From contig NC_087393.1 of NCBI RefSeq assembly GCF_963675165.1, positions 5,552,202 to 5,616,201 of the forward strand: 64,000 nt of DNA, written 5' to 3'. Both the position numbers and the translations under genes were made by a program. Positions 29,303-43,217 of this stretch are shown here, piece by piece. Under the pieces are notes generated by a model that saw only the letters and a list, made by a program, of their open reading frames with translations, had not been told where the DNA came from and made no database searches. The stretch comes from Halichondria panicea. Its lineage: Eukaryota > Porifera > Demospongiae > Suberitida > Halichondriidae. Numbering within the stretch: the first letter of the stretch is position 1; the number at the start of each line of letters is the position of its first letter.

Positions 29303-32300
29303 ATGACCTCTCTGCTAAGAACGGCAGTGTACTTACTACTGTTAACAGAGCTGTTTCTAGGTAAGTTATGTAGTCTAGCTTAATTGCTAGCATGAATCTC
29401 ATTCTCAGTTAGAGCTAGCTGCAGTATTGTGTGGCTTTGTTGCTGTGTCTATGTAAGCTATGAATAACTATAACACTAACTTTTACTTGTCTCTATACAG
29501 CTAACCATGGTGCAGCTCAAACTACAGCTGAAGTGATTCCTCAATGCTCTACTGGATTCCCAGCCGTTGACTCTCTCCAACCAAGTGCAGATCTCACTGA
29601 GATAGCTCCAGATTCCGGGACACAAGATGGAATACAAGTCATTGCTCCAGGAATAAAGTTTGAGTGCAATGGGCAAATCACAGAATGGAATGCTCTAGTC
29701 ACTGTTGAAGATTACAACACCGGTCTAATACTTACCCACCTATTATATCTCCAAGTTTGGAGGCCAAGTCAAGATTTTGATGGAAAATTTGATCTAGTTG
29801 GGTCTAACCTGTTAAAGTATCGCCCTCGAACTGAAACAGTGACACCTGATAATTCCAACATCACATTCGCAACGCTCACTAGTCAAATTTCTGAAAACGA
29901 ACAAATTCAATTCCAACCAGATGATGTACTGGGCTGGTACAGTCCACAAGCACAAAGACTTACACAAGGTTTTGGTGTAGCCTTGCATAGCAACGAATCA
30001 AGCTCAGAACTGCTTATCAAAGTGTTATCAAACGATCCCTGTGAGCTGTATACATGCGATGAAGAAGTCCAACAACAATCGTCTCTCCCACTCATTACTC
30101 TGCAGTATGGTGAGTTGATAAACATTTTAATTAAACACTCAATAATCCATTTTTCTTACAGAACCAACTAATGCCTCGTCCAGTGTTTCCCCTAATAATC
30201 TGACGTGCACAGAAGAAATCTCTCTCCCTGCATCATGTGTTGACTCCACTACCCCCGGCAACACCTCACCACCCACACCACTACCAACCATGCCGAGGGC
30301 TACCACTACACCCACCTATCTCTATATTGTTGCTGGTGTGGTACCTGGTGCTGTCATCATCCTTGTGGCCATTGTCGTGTTTATAGTGTGCCTCAAGTGC
30401 CACAAGAGTGAGAGGAAATGTAGCAACTGCTTCAATAGCATCACCAAGAGTGAGCATAACCCAAACTATTCTTCTACCTACGCTGATCCTGGTATGTGTG
30501 CATGATACTGCTGTATGCATAGTTGAATGTATGCATGATAATGTGGCTGTATGGTTGAATGCGTGCGCATGATGATAATGGTTGGATAGTTATAATGACT
30601 GTGGTTGTTAGATGATGCTAGGCTAAAGGTTGGAGTTGTTTGCATAACTCAATGCTAAGGTTGGTCTGTTATTTGATAATCTTTTGCAAGCGGTGATAAT
30701 TTACTACTATTAAGTGTTTCTGTTTGAAGTGTCTTAAGGTGCCCTAACCTTGAGTAAAGGTCTTAATTAATGCGTTAAATCGTTTCAATCATAATTATGC
30801 TAGAGTGTCAATAGACGCTTGTAAAGAGTGAACAAGGTTTGAGTGAATGGAGAACACAATGCAATGCTGTCACAGTTTAGCCTAGGTATCTTTAAATCCT
30901 TATAAAGAGCGTTGTATTAGATACTATCAAAATGGACTTCCTTCAAAATACCCTCCGCCCTTCCCTCGCTGATAAGTCTCTGATAAGAAAAGGCTGACTA
31001 TTTGTCATGCATTAGCTGTCATGGAATGATTCCCCTATACTCTATCTCTCTGAGCTTTCATTGTCGTAATTGCTTGCTTTCAATATGCAGTGTGTATTGC
31101 GCATAATTAGTAGTTAAGTGGTTTGTACAACTTATATACGCACTGTCCTGTGAGGCAGTACATGAAACATTACTTGTTGAATGGTGGATAATGTTCACAT
31201 CCTGAACCCTAAGGAAGAGGTCCTTGAACATAATTAAATATCAGGGCATCCACTTAACTCTACCATTGTCTGCCAGTAGCTGCTCTCTAGCTCACTTTCT
31301 ATTATTACTGGAATATTTTGTTAGCTAGTACACAAAGCCCGTTGTTGTGGCTCATGTTATGATAATTATTCTTGTTCTTTCAGATGACTTTATTCGACTG
31401 CGTCAACCACCAACGAAACTTCCTCCTCAGAATAGCATGTTCTTTAACAACACAGGGGATTCCCCCATCCCCCATACACCTGTGGGATTTACAGAATACG
31501 AGACTGACGGCCATAACCACACCACCACGTACCAAGCCAACGGAGAGAACCATATCTACCACGAGTTAGTCAAGACGCCGGAACCACCACCTCTGCCAGA
31601 TAGGACATCTTTCGGCTCTTTCAAGAAGACTGCCTCTCTGAGATTTTCCATTCATTCTATAAATCAGTTCCCGTACACTATGCCCAACACGCCAGCCCCC
31701 AGCTGCCCCTACATAGAGGCAGTGCCCACCGTGGGAGGAGGTCAACCATACACACCTCAGGACACACCAGTGAGTCACCACACTCTGCCATTCTACTGCT
31801 CATTCTAGTGCTATAGTTGTTGCATCACCACTGGGGGAACTATGCTGTTGGCTTTTGATACAATATAATTATTGTTAGTGTTTCGATGTGTTAATGTTAT
31901 GCCTACCTGTGTTGACATTTGTTAAGCATAAACGCATGGATTGCAAGTTATGTCTTGTCACTATGTTTGGCTGTGTGGGGCCAAACCTTGCTAGCTGTTG
32001 TAATGGTTGACTGGGCAGGCATGTTGGTTGTGAACACATGCTAACAAGTGTCTAGTGATGTCTGTCGAGGGTGTATTGCCTACACTGCATTAGATTCCCC
32101 CACCGTTCTACTCATTGTGTCATAAGATGGTTTTGCATGAGATTATCTTATCTCTGTGTAAGATCACACACTACAACACTTCTTTTTATTAATACGGAAA
32201 AATGAAAGTTGTAGTGTCATTGGAACAATAGCTAACTGTTTCTCAATAAATCTCCCCACTACAATAAGTAACCACTGAGCAAAATAGTCCGTGTGTGTAA

Positions 32301-35300
32301 CGTAGTACCCTCCATGCACAACCACCTGACTATGTCACACCATGTCACATGACCTCCCCCCGCCCACACAGCCGAGCAGTGCCAGTGATGTGTCTCAAGG
32401 GAAGTTAACAATGAGAAAACTGTTCCATTCTCTGGACGATGAGGGACTCAGAGTACCCACTGCAGTAAGTACACCAGCCCACACAATATTATTATAGATA
32501 TTACAATACTTAGAATTCAAGTTTTTGTTTGTACTGTTTCATAATTTGCAACTGATAATCGGATACGTATGATCAATTAATTATTCCCAAAATGGTTATT
32601 TGTTTGTTGACTGGCGTCCATGAGCTGTGTGTAGGAGGAGGTCAACATGTTGTTGAGGAGTGTTGGATCATGATTGCCTATTGTCGTCTTGGAAGTGTTA
32701 GCAAACACAGTAGCTCATAACCACGCACGGCAATAGCCATCATTATACTCTCATTAATTACAAGAATATGATTGCTAGTTATGTGGTTAAAGAACACAGT
32801 GTTGCTATGGCAACCGACACATCTGAGGGACTAGCTTGGCAATATGTATATACAATTATTCTCTTTCATGTTTACAAGTGTTGACTTTGTCTTGCAGGAG
32901 GAGAGAGAGTTGTATGATGATACACGAGTGGAGGAGCTCTACTCAAAGCTACACCGCCCTGGCACCAAGGTACAGGCTAGGGGGAGGTGCTCTCATTGTA
33001 CACATGTCCCTGGATAGGGGGAGGTGCTCTCATTGTACACATGTCCCTGGCTAGGGGGAGGTGCTCTCATTGTACACATGTCCCTGGCTAGGGGGAGGTG
33101 CTCTCATTGTACACATGTCCCTGGCTAGGGGGAGGTGCTCTCGTTGTACACATGTCCCTGGGGTATAGTAGAATTGCATTATGCAATTAGTATAATAAAA
33201 TTGTAGTATGAGCTGACAAGAGTTACTAAACTGCCCTTGCACACATGCACACAGGTTCGTGACAGCAGAGACGATACTTTCTTTGATCAGTCTGACATAT
33301 ACTGGGAACCCTCCCACTCGTCCTCAGAGCTGTTCAATCAGCTGGCAAAGAGAAAATATAGAGAGATCAAGAGATCTGATATTAGGTAAGAGGATGGTAC
33401 ACACTGGCTGGCCAGGGATGGTAGATACCGAGTGTCTATAACTTTATAGTGGATTGTCTGATTCCTAATAAAAGAATGTATCTGCTATTTTTAGATAGTG
33501 ATGTATGTTTTGAATTTGAAGAATTCAAGGGCTCTATAATGATATGCATGTTGTGTAGACAGCTCTAGGCTCAAGCTCATAGTACACAGAATCCATATAA
33601 GCTCTACCACGGCATGCTGTGTGTGGGGGGATCGTGGCTCATTTAATGGTTCACTGGTCTCTTTCAAACGTGCTCCACAAAGCGTGAAGCACTAGGCAGG
33701 TTGTATTACCATGTAGCGTGTATTCCCACACACGTGGTGTATATGGAGGGGCCTGTGGTGGGGGGAGGGAGAGTGGGGTAATGGAGTGTAGACTGTCTGT
33801 CAACAAGAAGGGTAGTTTATGTGGCATATGCGTCAGCTTTGTTAGCTAATGGACTCATGATCGAACTCTTGAGGTGATTGAGTATAATTATGTGTAGCAG
33901 CTCATCCGCTCAACGCTTGCATGCATTGGCTGATTGTATTACTGATGGCTAAACTTCACTTTGTCGCATGCCATATTAATAGCTACAGACCTACCAACAC
34001 AAACGGTAGTTGTACCTTGCTGACCACTCCCCCTGCCTCTATAGAACTCTAGATGCACTGGGAGGAGGTCACTTCAGTTCAGTGCACCGTGGTGTCTGGG
34101 AGGTTCCTGGGGGGAGCGTGGAGGTGGCCGTCAAGAGACTCAAATCAAAAGCCTCTGAGACAGACAAAGTCAAGTTCCTCCAGGAGGCGGCCATCATGGG
34201 CCAGTTCCTACATCCCAACGTCATTAAACTACAAGGAGTGGTCACCATCGGAGAACCAGTGAGTCCAATACAGTAGCTTTATTGATCACCATTTAAGGAG
34301 ATTAGAGCCAATTAAAATACCTACTGCAGTGGTAGCTGTTGCATGCATGCATAGTAGCTAGCTATGTACATGTAAGTACTTGAAGCTAAGACCCCTACAC
34401 ACAATTTTCACACACCACTGACACTCATATTAAGCGTGGAATACCTCCTCTCCCCTCAGGTCATGATTGTTCTGGAGGTCATGCCCAAAGGTGATCTCAA
34501 GAATTTTGTCAGAAGTTTGAGGTAATTATTGGCTCATTAAACATGTCATGAGAACATCACATGCTTGAGCTTAATAATCTCATATTTATATGTTCACATA
34601 TAATAATGTGTTGTTGAATAATTGAGGGAGTACAATATTATCTTTAAACGGCCATAGCTTTACTGATAAAAAGATTTTCTAGAAGCTTATGGAGAGGCCT
34701 TCAGATGATGTGTTAAAATCAAATCTATTTTTTGAGCCTCTGTTTTTGACAAAATACTGTAGCAGTCTCAACTTCCCTAGACACACAAATTAGGCTCACC
34801 TTCTCATTGCAGATCAAAGCCCAAACCTGACGACCTCCCCAACATGTTCGTGCGGTTCTGTCGAGAGGTTGCATTTGGTATGAACTACTTGTCCAACAAA
34901 GGCTACGTGCACAGAGACCTGGCAGCCAGGAACATACTGCTCACTGAGGACCTCACTTGCAAGGTACGTGAAATTACGTATTATAAGTTCAAGCATCTGA
35001 CTGTATAATTACATAGATACGTAGAGCAAATAATAAGTGTTTAGAAAATTTCCATACATGCTCAGACTTTAAAAAGTTGAATAGCTATATCTATCCACAC
35101 AAGGCTATAATTATGAACATTCACTGATTCTTGTCGCTAAAATTAATAGATTGCTGATTTTGGAATGGCTCGGGATCTTGACGTGGACCATATCTATCAA
35201 TCTCAGGGAGGGAAGATCCCCATTAAGTGGACTGCTCCTGAGGGCCTCAAGCACAGACAATACAGCTCAGCCAGTGATGTGTGGGCCTATGGCATGTGCC

Positions 35301-35963
35301 TGTTTGAGATATGGACTCTAGGACGCAAACCCTACGAGGGCACATCCACTGATGAGGTAAGGAGCACTGCATATTGGAGTGGCAGAGTCCATAGTTACCC
35401 TAAACTGTATACTTTTGCTGAATGAAGGCCTGCATGGGGGTACGTGGTGGTGGCCTGTTGCTATGGTATTATGCCCCATTACACACGTTATACCTTTATT
35501 TCCTGCAGCTTATGAACTTTATGGAGAGCTTTCACTGTCAGACCCCTCCCCCTGGGACCCCCCGCGAAGTCTACAGACTCATGGTCCAATGCTGGTGAGT
35601 GTTGCTACACAAGGCTTGGCATGACATTATCTTGTATGTGGGCCTGGGGACATGAAATGCCCATAGATCTAGTAGTGTAGCTATTCTGACTTGTTAATGG
35701 GAACTGGCTGATAGTAATGTCCGTCCCTATCTCCCCTCAGGCATCCAGTACCAACCTCACGACCTCGTTTCTCTGAGGTATGCACATTCCTCAACTCAAC
35801 GGACGAGGTCCTCTTGAACTGGAGTATTGCTGACAAGGCAATCGGTGCAAGAGTGATGGAGATCGGAGCCTCCCTATCTGAGGGTAACAATCTGTACCTT
35901 GACCTCCAGTACATGTACTCCAGCAGCAATCAAGACACTAGTGTCAACATCACTGATGTGTGA
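29303..35963 (+). CDS. RTK gene H, complete, 873 aa
   Basis: Exons: 29303-29360, 29501-30109, 30162-30491, 31384-31769, 32372-32464, 32898-32969, 33255-33385, 34045-34258, 34460-34521, 34813-34963, 35150-35356, 35509-35594, 35741-35963. Signal peptide [19 protein letters not shown], then one clear copy of the shared ectodomain ([26 protein letters not shown]). Thr/Pro stalk, then membrane helix at about 276-300 ([19 protein letters not shown]). NPNY follows the helix; further on are YHELV, a PEPPPLP stretch and LYDDT. The juxtamembrane exon reads [13 protein letters not shown]...KYREI. The glycine loop is GGGHFSSV (third Gly replaced by Ser); [17 protein letters not shown] and WTAPE are intact, and the activation loop has one Tyr (DHIYQSQGG). 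The DFG and SDVW exons are fused, as in D. This gene has the longest introns of the array. Confidence 0.85.
30492..31383. other. Long intron of gene H
   Basis: An 892-bp intron between the membrane exon and the first cytoplasmic exon. It is AT-rich. No exon-like open frame or clear repeat was recognised in it. Confidence 0.5.
32977..33161. repeat. 37-bp minisatellite, five copies, in gene H intron
   Basis: Five head-to-tail copies of a 37-bp unit (CTAGGGGGAGGTGCTCTC...) at 32977, 33014, 33051, 33088 and 33125. They are almost identical, with first-position and one internal change. The array begins eight bases after the donor of exon 32898-32969. Confidence 0.95.
33386..34044. other. Intron of gene H before the glycine-loop exon
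   Basis: This 659-bp intron has a purine-rich GGGG/GAGAG patch near 33750-33780 but no recognised gene or repeat family. Confidence 0.45.
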
Positions 35964-37136
35964 TGCATATACATGTATCACTTATGTTACTTTTATACAT
36001 AGTTAATTGCTTCATTTTTAGATCACTTATCAAGCTCATGCAATCATAATCATGCATGTATACTTTTCATTGTGTGTGTGTGTGTGTGTGCGTGTGCGTG
36101 CGTGTGTGTGGTGTGTGCAAATAACCATGATTTCTCTTATAATTTTATTATAAATATACACAATTCTTGCTTAATCGAATTCTCTATCTTAAAAGTGATG
36201 ATGATTATTATCTACTGAATTGAACCATCGAAGGCCACTATACACATTCCAAATTAATGATATTCATATTCCAATTCTTCTACAAGTATGGGGGTGGAGC
36301 TGCTCTTGCACATGCAGTAAATATATCATAATGAGCTAGGAAGAGGAGATTAAATTACCAGCAGCAGCAAGTAACCAGCTGTGCTGTCTAGTAGCTAGGT
36401 CAGGTACTGTTTCATGGCCAAATGCTGTGTTTTTGTGCAATGCGTACGCTAGCTTAGGTATGTATATATGCCGGGATGTTTAGAACAGTGCTGTACGGTA
36501 CATGGCATTTAATATGACACATCAGATAGCAATCAAACTCTGTACCTTGATGTATAATTATACATACATCGTTTCATAGGGCGGCCCAACTCCGTGCCAA
36601 GTTGTTGTGTGTACTGTGGGTATTCTGTTGATATTGCACAGCAGCTGTAACTATTCAGCCTAATGAGTGTGGAGGGATAACTATTAAAGGATGATAGATA
36701 TAATTGCGTGGTGTCAGTTATCATTCTCTTGTTTTCATTTCTGTACAGAATCAACCCATCAGTTGACTATGGTGGTGTGTGGTGTCACTGATGGTATCTC
36801 CTAGCAACCGGGTGGTATGTGTAATGCATGGTATTTCTGATTGATCGACACTGCATTCCAGTACTAAATTGTCCTCTATAACATTTTGTGGCGGCCACGT
36901 TGCAATACTAGTAGATCTTATTCATCTCATTCCCTAGTAAGTGACGAGTCATATTCATCATGTGTTGTAACCAGCAGTGTTCCTATAAGGTATGTAGGAT
37001 GCACATGTATGGTAGTGTAGACCTCATGGTTCTCATTAGCACTGACACACCTCCCCTAGCTAGGGTGTATTGCTACATGGTAGCTAGCTAGCTCAGTACA
37101 AGGTTATAGTGCATGTTATAGATTATAAGCTCAGCC
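35964..37136. other. H–I intergenic region
   Basis: A 1.17-kb gap. It contains a GT/GC microsatellite (about 36074-36113) in the presumed 3' UTR of H. The rest is AT-rich, with no supported gene, RNA or promoter motif. Confidence 0.5.
36074..36113. repeat. GT-rich microsatellite downstream of gene H
   Basis: A run of TGTGTG interrupted by GTGCGTGCG units. Simple repeat with no coding role. Confidence 0.85.
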
Positions 37137-39419
37137 ATGAGCTGTTTAAAGATGCTTTCTTTGGTTGCCATTGTTCTCACAACTCTGCAGCTCTCTTCAG
37201 GTGGGTTATTATACTAGCCAGCATCATGTCATGTACCATGGTCAACTAGAGATCAGCTTATTTACTGCGGTACTTGTTAGCCGGAATGTTATTCCAATTT
37301 AAGAGGTTATGATCGATGAGTTGCGAGAAACAACTGACTTAATTTATTTAGCCTGGTGGTACGTACATGTACCTCAAGGCTGTACGTACTACTGGATCGT
37401 AATAATAGAAACCTAGAATATATAGCTTATAATTATTATAGATATCCAATAATTGTACTCTATAAATAATTACATTGTTGTTACTGACTGCAGCTCAGGA
37501 CTGTGTCCGTGCTAACTCTGATGGAGCGGACAGTTTGCCTAGCTTTTCAGACCCAGGAGGAAATGCCCCTCGAATTGAAGTGAATCCGATCCAAGCCATT
37601 ATTAAAAGCTACGAGTTCCACTGCTGTGGGAAAGTTGGTGGTTGGGCTGCGTATGTGGAGCCTGGTGGTGGTGGTCATACTACTGCGTACTCAATAAAGT
37701 TCCAGATATGGAGGCCTATGGGGAACAACATGTTTATGAAAATTGGAGAGAATTCATTTCCTTCACTAACTCTGGGTGATGCTAGTCTCATTGAAGAAGC
37801 ACTAACCAACAGTGAACAACTTGACTTCCAACAAGGAGATGTAGTCGGCTACTATCTTGAAGACAGCAGCAACCAAAATGGAGGTGTGCAATTTGATACC
37901 GGGTTCACTTCTGAAGAGCTATGGTATGCGACTGGTAACCCTGACCTACAAACTGAGTGCTTACTGGAAGTGGGCAATGCAGGGGACCTCAGCATGTCTG
38001 CAAGCCTTGGACCAATCATCTCAATATCACTTAGTGAGTATAACCCATTGGCTTACATATAACTTTGCACATAAACATCACTATGTCTGTGTGATCAAAT
38101 TACTAGTGTACAGATGTGTATTCCAATGTATAATGAGTTACTGATACTTCCCTCACTATAGCAACCACTATTAATGATAACTGCCCCTCCACCTTCACCT
38201 CGACCATGTTCTGCCCCACTCCCACCTCCATCCCCACTGGACCTGGTACTCCAGTGGTTGTAGATGGTGAGTATGTTGAAAACATGCTCTGCTATAAAAC
38301 AGCCTTGTGTGATTTTGCGTGTGTATTATTATAGTGTTTGATAATAATGAAGGAAATTACCTGCTCATTAGAAGTGTGTCTAAATATATATTGTTTTGCA
38401 GACTGTCTGATGGCAACAGATGGCACCCACCCTCTACCAAACTTTGTCAGACCTGGTGGTGGGGGAGAGCCACGGTTTGAGGTGACACCAGTACAGGTCA
38501 TTATACCTAGCTACCAGTTCGACTGTTACGGACAAATCACCGAGTGGAAAGCATTTGTGGAAAGAAGTGGACGTGGACATTTTGGCGATCAGCCTTATTC
38601 CATTACTTTCCAAGTGTGGAGACCAAGCTCACCCCCTGATGGTCAATACACTATTGTTGGTCTTAATGATTTCTCACCCATTTTACTGGCTGATCCTGAT
38701 GTTGATAATGGCGTTAACCAAGGAATAGTGACTGGGGTACCACTAGAGAGTGAGAGGATTGAGGTCCAACCAGGAGATGTGGTCGGGTTCTATTTTTCAA
38801 GTAGTCGAGATGACGATAATGGTATCCAGTTTGCTAAACCTAGTGACAATGCAAGTCCGTATGCAGCAGAGACTGTTTGGTTTGGTTCTACTCGTTGTTC
38901 TACACTCGACCCACCTTGTGTGTATTCGGCTGGTGATTTCAGCGCCATGACTAACCTTGCTCCACTTATCACTGTGACAGTTAGTAAGTGACAATGTCTG
39001 TTTGTGTCATTCTTCATTCATTCATTCTGCTCAAATATCTATCCTCTCTTACAGTGAGCACTCCGACCATCCCATCCTCCATCCTACTGCCACAAGTCCC
39101 CTCCTCCACTAATGGTGTGTAAAACAGTCACTGTATTGTTCAAATTTGGCAAATTTTGTGAAACTCTTTTCGTGATCAGTATATTAATTAGCTACTGCCC
39201 TTTTAGCAAAATGATTCTTAACTCCCCAATTTTTGTTTTTTGCAGTGAATGCTCAGACCAGTTCATTCGCACCTCCCCCCTCAAGCACACCCCCTGTTGT
39301 CATGCCTCCTGTCTCCACACCCACCGCTGCTGCACCCCCCACTTCAACCCCCACCGTGATCTCTACGCCCCCTGTCTCCACATCCTCTGGTGTGGCTTTA
39401 TCCTCTATTGATTGCGATG
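37137..39419 (+). CDS. Gene I: two-domain extracellular protein or 5' part of a larger RTK
   Basis: Exons: 37137-37200, 37494-38033, 38162-38266, 38402-38983, 39055-39114, 39246-39419. The signal peptide (MSCLKMLSLVAIVLTTLQL) is followed by two copies of the shared ectodomain. Copy 1 has FHCCGKVGGW, FQIWRP and FQQGDVVGYY; copy 2 has FDCYGQITEW, FQVWRP and [10 protein letters not shown]. They are separated by a short Thr/Pro/Cys linker (exon 38162-38266) and followed by two more Pro/Thr linker exons. The last exon ends SSIDCD in phase 1 at a good donor (39420). No membrane helix, kinase or convincing terminal exon is seen after it. It may continue into one of the downstream domain cassettes or into N, or end in an exon I cannot recognise. 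The 3' end is therefore uncertain. Confidence 0.65.
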
Positions 39420-41133
39420 GTGAGTCACACTACTAGTTAAGTCAGCCTTAGTTTAAGGGAGGTACTATACATGCTCGAATAGTGGCCAGGGGATTCCATG
39501 TATTGAGAACTGCCTTACAGCAGGGAACTTTTTACAAAGCATTATTTAGGCCTCTGTTTACTAAGCAACTTTCGCCTTCAGTTTAGGCCTCTATTAGGGC
39601 ATAATTTGAGCATTCGGATGTTTGCACAATTAAGCCAATACTATGCCTCTGGTTACTGTACATTCTTGTCAATGTTTCTTTGATTAGAGATTGCGATATT
39701 GAGTATATGAAGTTGTTTAATGCACAACGCATAGCCGTCAGTACAATCATCACGTCAGTACAATCATCACGCTATCAACTTCTCTTGAGATGCATACAGT
39801 TCTGGTAACTGGATTTATTCTATAGTGTACTTTGTTTGGTGTCAAGTGTACAGCTGTGATACATACAGCTGTGTTTATGGTTGTGGTTGGTGCAGTACAG
39901 TGATAGTGTTAGAGTGTACAATTCGACAACTCACAAGAAACAACTTTCAGTTTGTGTGGATACTATGGACATGCACACTGCAGGCAGTGTATAACATGTG
40001 GGAGCAACAGTAGTAAGAGGAGATGAATCCCAATGTCATAGCTTGCCTTCCATGCATTTAGTGCACTGTGTCAGCATATACATGTACAGTTATTGTTAGT
40101 ACTCTTCCCCCATGCCATTCATGTGATGCTCACTGAAAGCTATACTTGTAGATCTACTTGGTAATAACTTCCTTTGGTGAGCTGAGCACCAACAGCCCCC
40201 ATGCAATCATTTAGTGTATCTATGTCACAGATTGTATTTAGCAAAAGAAATATATAGCTTATAAGGATTTCTCCGTGCAGTTTCTACTTGAATGATTGTG
40301 TCAGCCTATAGCGTGTGTGTATAGGTGGATTTTGATGTTCGACACTATCAGGCTATTGGTACTTTCAACATGACTTCTATTACCGTATCTCTTTGCTCAG
40401 CTACAAGTCTTGATGCTACATTTGCTATATCACACTCTTATCTACTCTTGTCAGTACCTATTGTAACGTTTACAACCTCCGTTGTTGTGTGCAGATGATT
40501 ATGTGTGCTCAACTGCTATGCTTCCTTAATTGTCAGAAGTAACCAACTTTTAGCTTTGTGTACATGTACACCTAGCTCTATGGACATGTACGTATGAATG
40601 CAACCTGTACATTCCTGTATGGTGGTATGGAGCATGTCAACAATGTGTGTGGAAGATCCCTAGTACACACCTTGCATGGTTGTTTGATTGGAGTGTGCAT
40701 GGGTATTAACTATGTGTACTGCTTGATATAAAATTGTAGGGAATCTGTTGCAAGGAAACTGTTATAGTGCACCTCTGTGTACTAGTACTACTCTGAGGCT
40801 ATATAATGATAGGTGTAGAAAATCAAATTCATAGCTAATGGCGGTTGAAATGGCTCCAGTGTATGTATCCAAGAGATCATTTTATGACTGCAGTGATGGT
40901 AAAGCCTCTCTACCAGATTCTGTGATACTTAGAAGTAATGGAAGCCACCACAATTACAGACAGACACATCATAGCACATTCTTTCAGTTAGTGTTTGGTT
41001 TCTTAATCAATTCCCTACTGTTGATATAGTATAGTGCGTTATGATGACTTCTGTCCTTATAAGGCGCATTAGAAGTAGCTAGCTTATAATAGTAGCTATG
41101 ATATTCAGACACTAGCTGTGACAGTCGAACAAG
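39420..41133. other. Non-coding stretch with first copy of the cassette duplication unit
   Basis: No supported gene. From about 40033 the sequence is the first of four related units (others from about 41883, 42858 and 45999), with landmarks such as ATTTAGTGCACTGTGTCAGC, CGACACTATCAGGC and GGACATGTACGTATGAAT in the same order. It ends in the promoter-like region of cassette J. Confidence 0.65.
41055..41064 (+). promoter_or_regulatory. TATA-like / CArG-type motif upstream of cassette J
   Basis: CCTTATAAGG, an exact CC(A/T)6GG match, lies 79 bp before the ATG of J. Related CCTTATAAAG sequences lie at about the same distance before K (45155) and L (47034). It could act as a TATA-like element or a serum-response-factor site. 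Its conserved position suggests each cassette has its own promoter. Confidence 0.4.
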
Positions 41134-41852
41134 ATGTATGCCAAACTTTGCTTGCTGTTTATCTCCTGCTTCCTGTCTTGCTCTCAGACTAATGGTAGGT
41201 GGATGGTAGTGTGTGTGTGTGGATGGGTAAATCATGCAGCAATTCCTTTAAAGCTCAGCAATGTCTTCGTGCAACCAATGGTGACAGAGATCTACCAAGC
41301 TTTGTCAGACGAGGAGGTAGGGGAGAGCCACGGTTCGAGGCTGAGTCAATCCAAGCCATCATCACTAGCTATAGGTTCAACTGCTGTGGAGTGGTGACTC
41401 AATGGAGAGCATTTGTCCACAATAGTAATGATGATCACAGGAATGCCTATGACATCTCCTTCCAAGTGTGGAGACCCAACTCCCCCTCACCCGTGGACAC
41501 TGATGGCTGCTACACTATGCAAGGCACTAACTATTTCCCATCCATTCCACTGGGTGATCCTGACACTGACAGAGGAATAGTGACTGGGATACCACCAGAT
41601 AGTGAGATGATTGAGGTCCAACCAGGAGATGTGGTCGGGTTCTATCTGGAGAATACAATTAATCATGATAATGATGGTATCCAGTTTGCTAGAGATACGA
41701 GTCCGTACACTGATGAGACAGTTTGGTTTGCTACTGGTTCACTGACTCCTCGCCCTGAGGCAGCTTGCATGTATCCTGTCGGCACATCTGGTCTACTCAG
41801 TATCTCCACTAACCTAGCTCCACTCATCACAGCAACTGTGTGTGAGTCATAG
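41134..41852 (+). CDS. Cassette J: signal peptide plus one shared ectodomain (219 aa if read to stop)
   Basis: Exon 1 (41134-41194) encodes the signal peptide MYAKLCLLFISCFLSCSQTN. A 59-bp intron with acceptor TTTAAAG leads to exon 2 from 41254, one copy of the shared domain ([26 protein letters not shown]). The domain ends either at a phase-1 donor (41841/41842, GTGAGT) or, read through, at TAG after only Cys-Glu-Ser (41852). No membrane helix or kinase follows. It is either a secreted single-domain protein or an alternative 5' end for the kinase gene downstream. It is nearly the same as K and L. Confidence 0.7.
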
Positions 41853-43217
41853 CTGTATGGACAATATGGGTATACATTCATGCAATGTCAGCTTCCAAGC
41901 ATTTAGTGCACTGTGTCAGCATATACATGTACAGTTCTTGTTAGTACTCCCCCCATGCCATTCATGTGATGCTCACTGAAAGCTATACTTGTAGATCTAC
42001 TTGGTAATAACTTCCTTTGGTGAGCTGAGCACCAACAGCCCCCATGCAATCATTTAGTGTATCTATGTCACAGATTGTATTTAGCAAAAGAAATATATAG
42101 CTTATAAGGATTTCTCCATGCATTCTACTTGAATGATTGTGTCAGCCTATAGCGTGTGTGTATAGGTGATGATTATTGTTTGATTTTGATGTCATAGTTT
42201 TCGACACTATCAGGCTATAGATACTTTCAACATGACTTCTATTACCGTATCTCTTTGCTCAGCTACAATTCTTGATGCTACATTTGCTATATCACACTCT
42301 TATCTACTCTTGTCAGTACCTATTGTAACGTTTAAGTACGTTGAAACCCCCGTTGTTGTGTGCAGATGATTATGTGTGCTCAACTGCTACGCTTCCTTTA
42401 ATTGTCGAAGTAACCAACTTTCAGCTTTGTGTGTGCATGTACACCTAGCTCTATGGACATGTACGTATGAATGCAACCTGTACATTCCTGTGTGGTGGTA
42501 TGGAGCATGTCAACAATGTGTGTGTGTGGGAGATCCCTAGTACACCGTGCATGGTTGTGGTTGAGTGTGGGTATGTACTGCTTGATATAAATTGTAGGGA
42601 ATCTGTTGCAAGGAAACTGTTATAGTGCACCTCTGTGTACTGCTGGGGATCACAGTACTACTCTGAAGCTATATAATGATAGGTGTACAAAATCAGATTC
42701 ATAGCTAATGGCGGTTGAAATGGCTCCATGGAGTGTATCCAAGAGATTGTCTTATATCCAGTGCATAATGGTGAAGCCTCTCTACCAGACTCTGTGATAC
42801 TTAGAAGCCACCATGTAGCTGTATGGCATGGGCGTACAAATGTCATTTAATGCATTCCAATGTCGTAGCTTCCATACATTTAGTGCACTGTATGTTAGCA
42901 TAATTATACATGTATACAGTTCTGTTGTTAGTACTTCCCATGCCATTCTAACTTGGTAATAACTTCCTTTGGTGAGCTGAGCCCCAAAAGCCCCCAATCT
43001 GTGTATAAATGTCACAGATTGTAAGTACTATTAAATTTTTAGCAAAAGAAATAACAACAATAGTTTGTTAACTTGTAGGCTCAGTTTCTACTTAGACTCT
43101 TGCATGATTGTATAAGTCAACCATATAACTGTGGTTTTCTTTGATAGGTGTATTTGTTTGTTGTTGTTGTTGTTTTGATAGTTTCGACACTATCAGGATA
43201 TACGATTTCTATTACCG

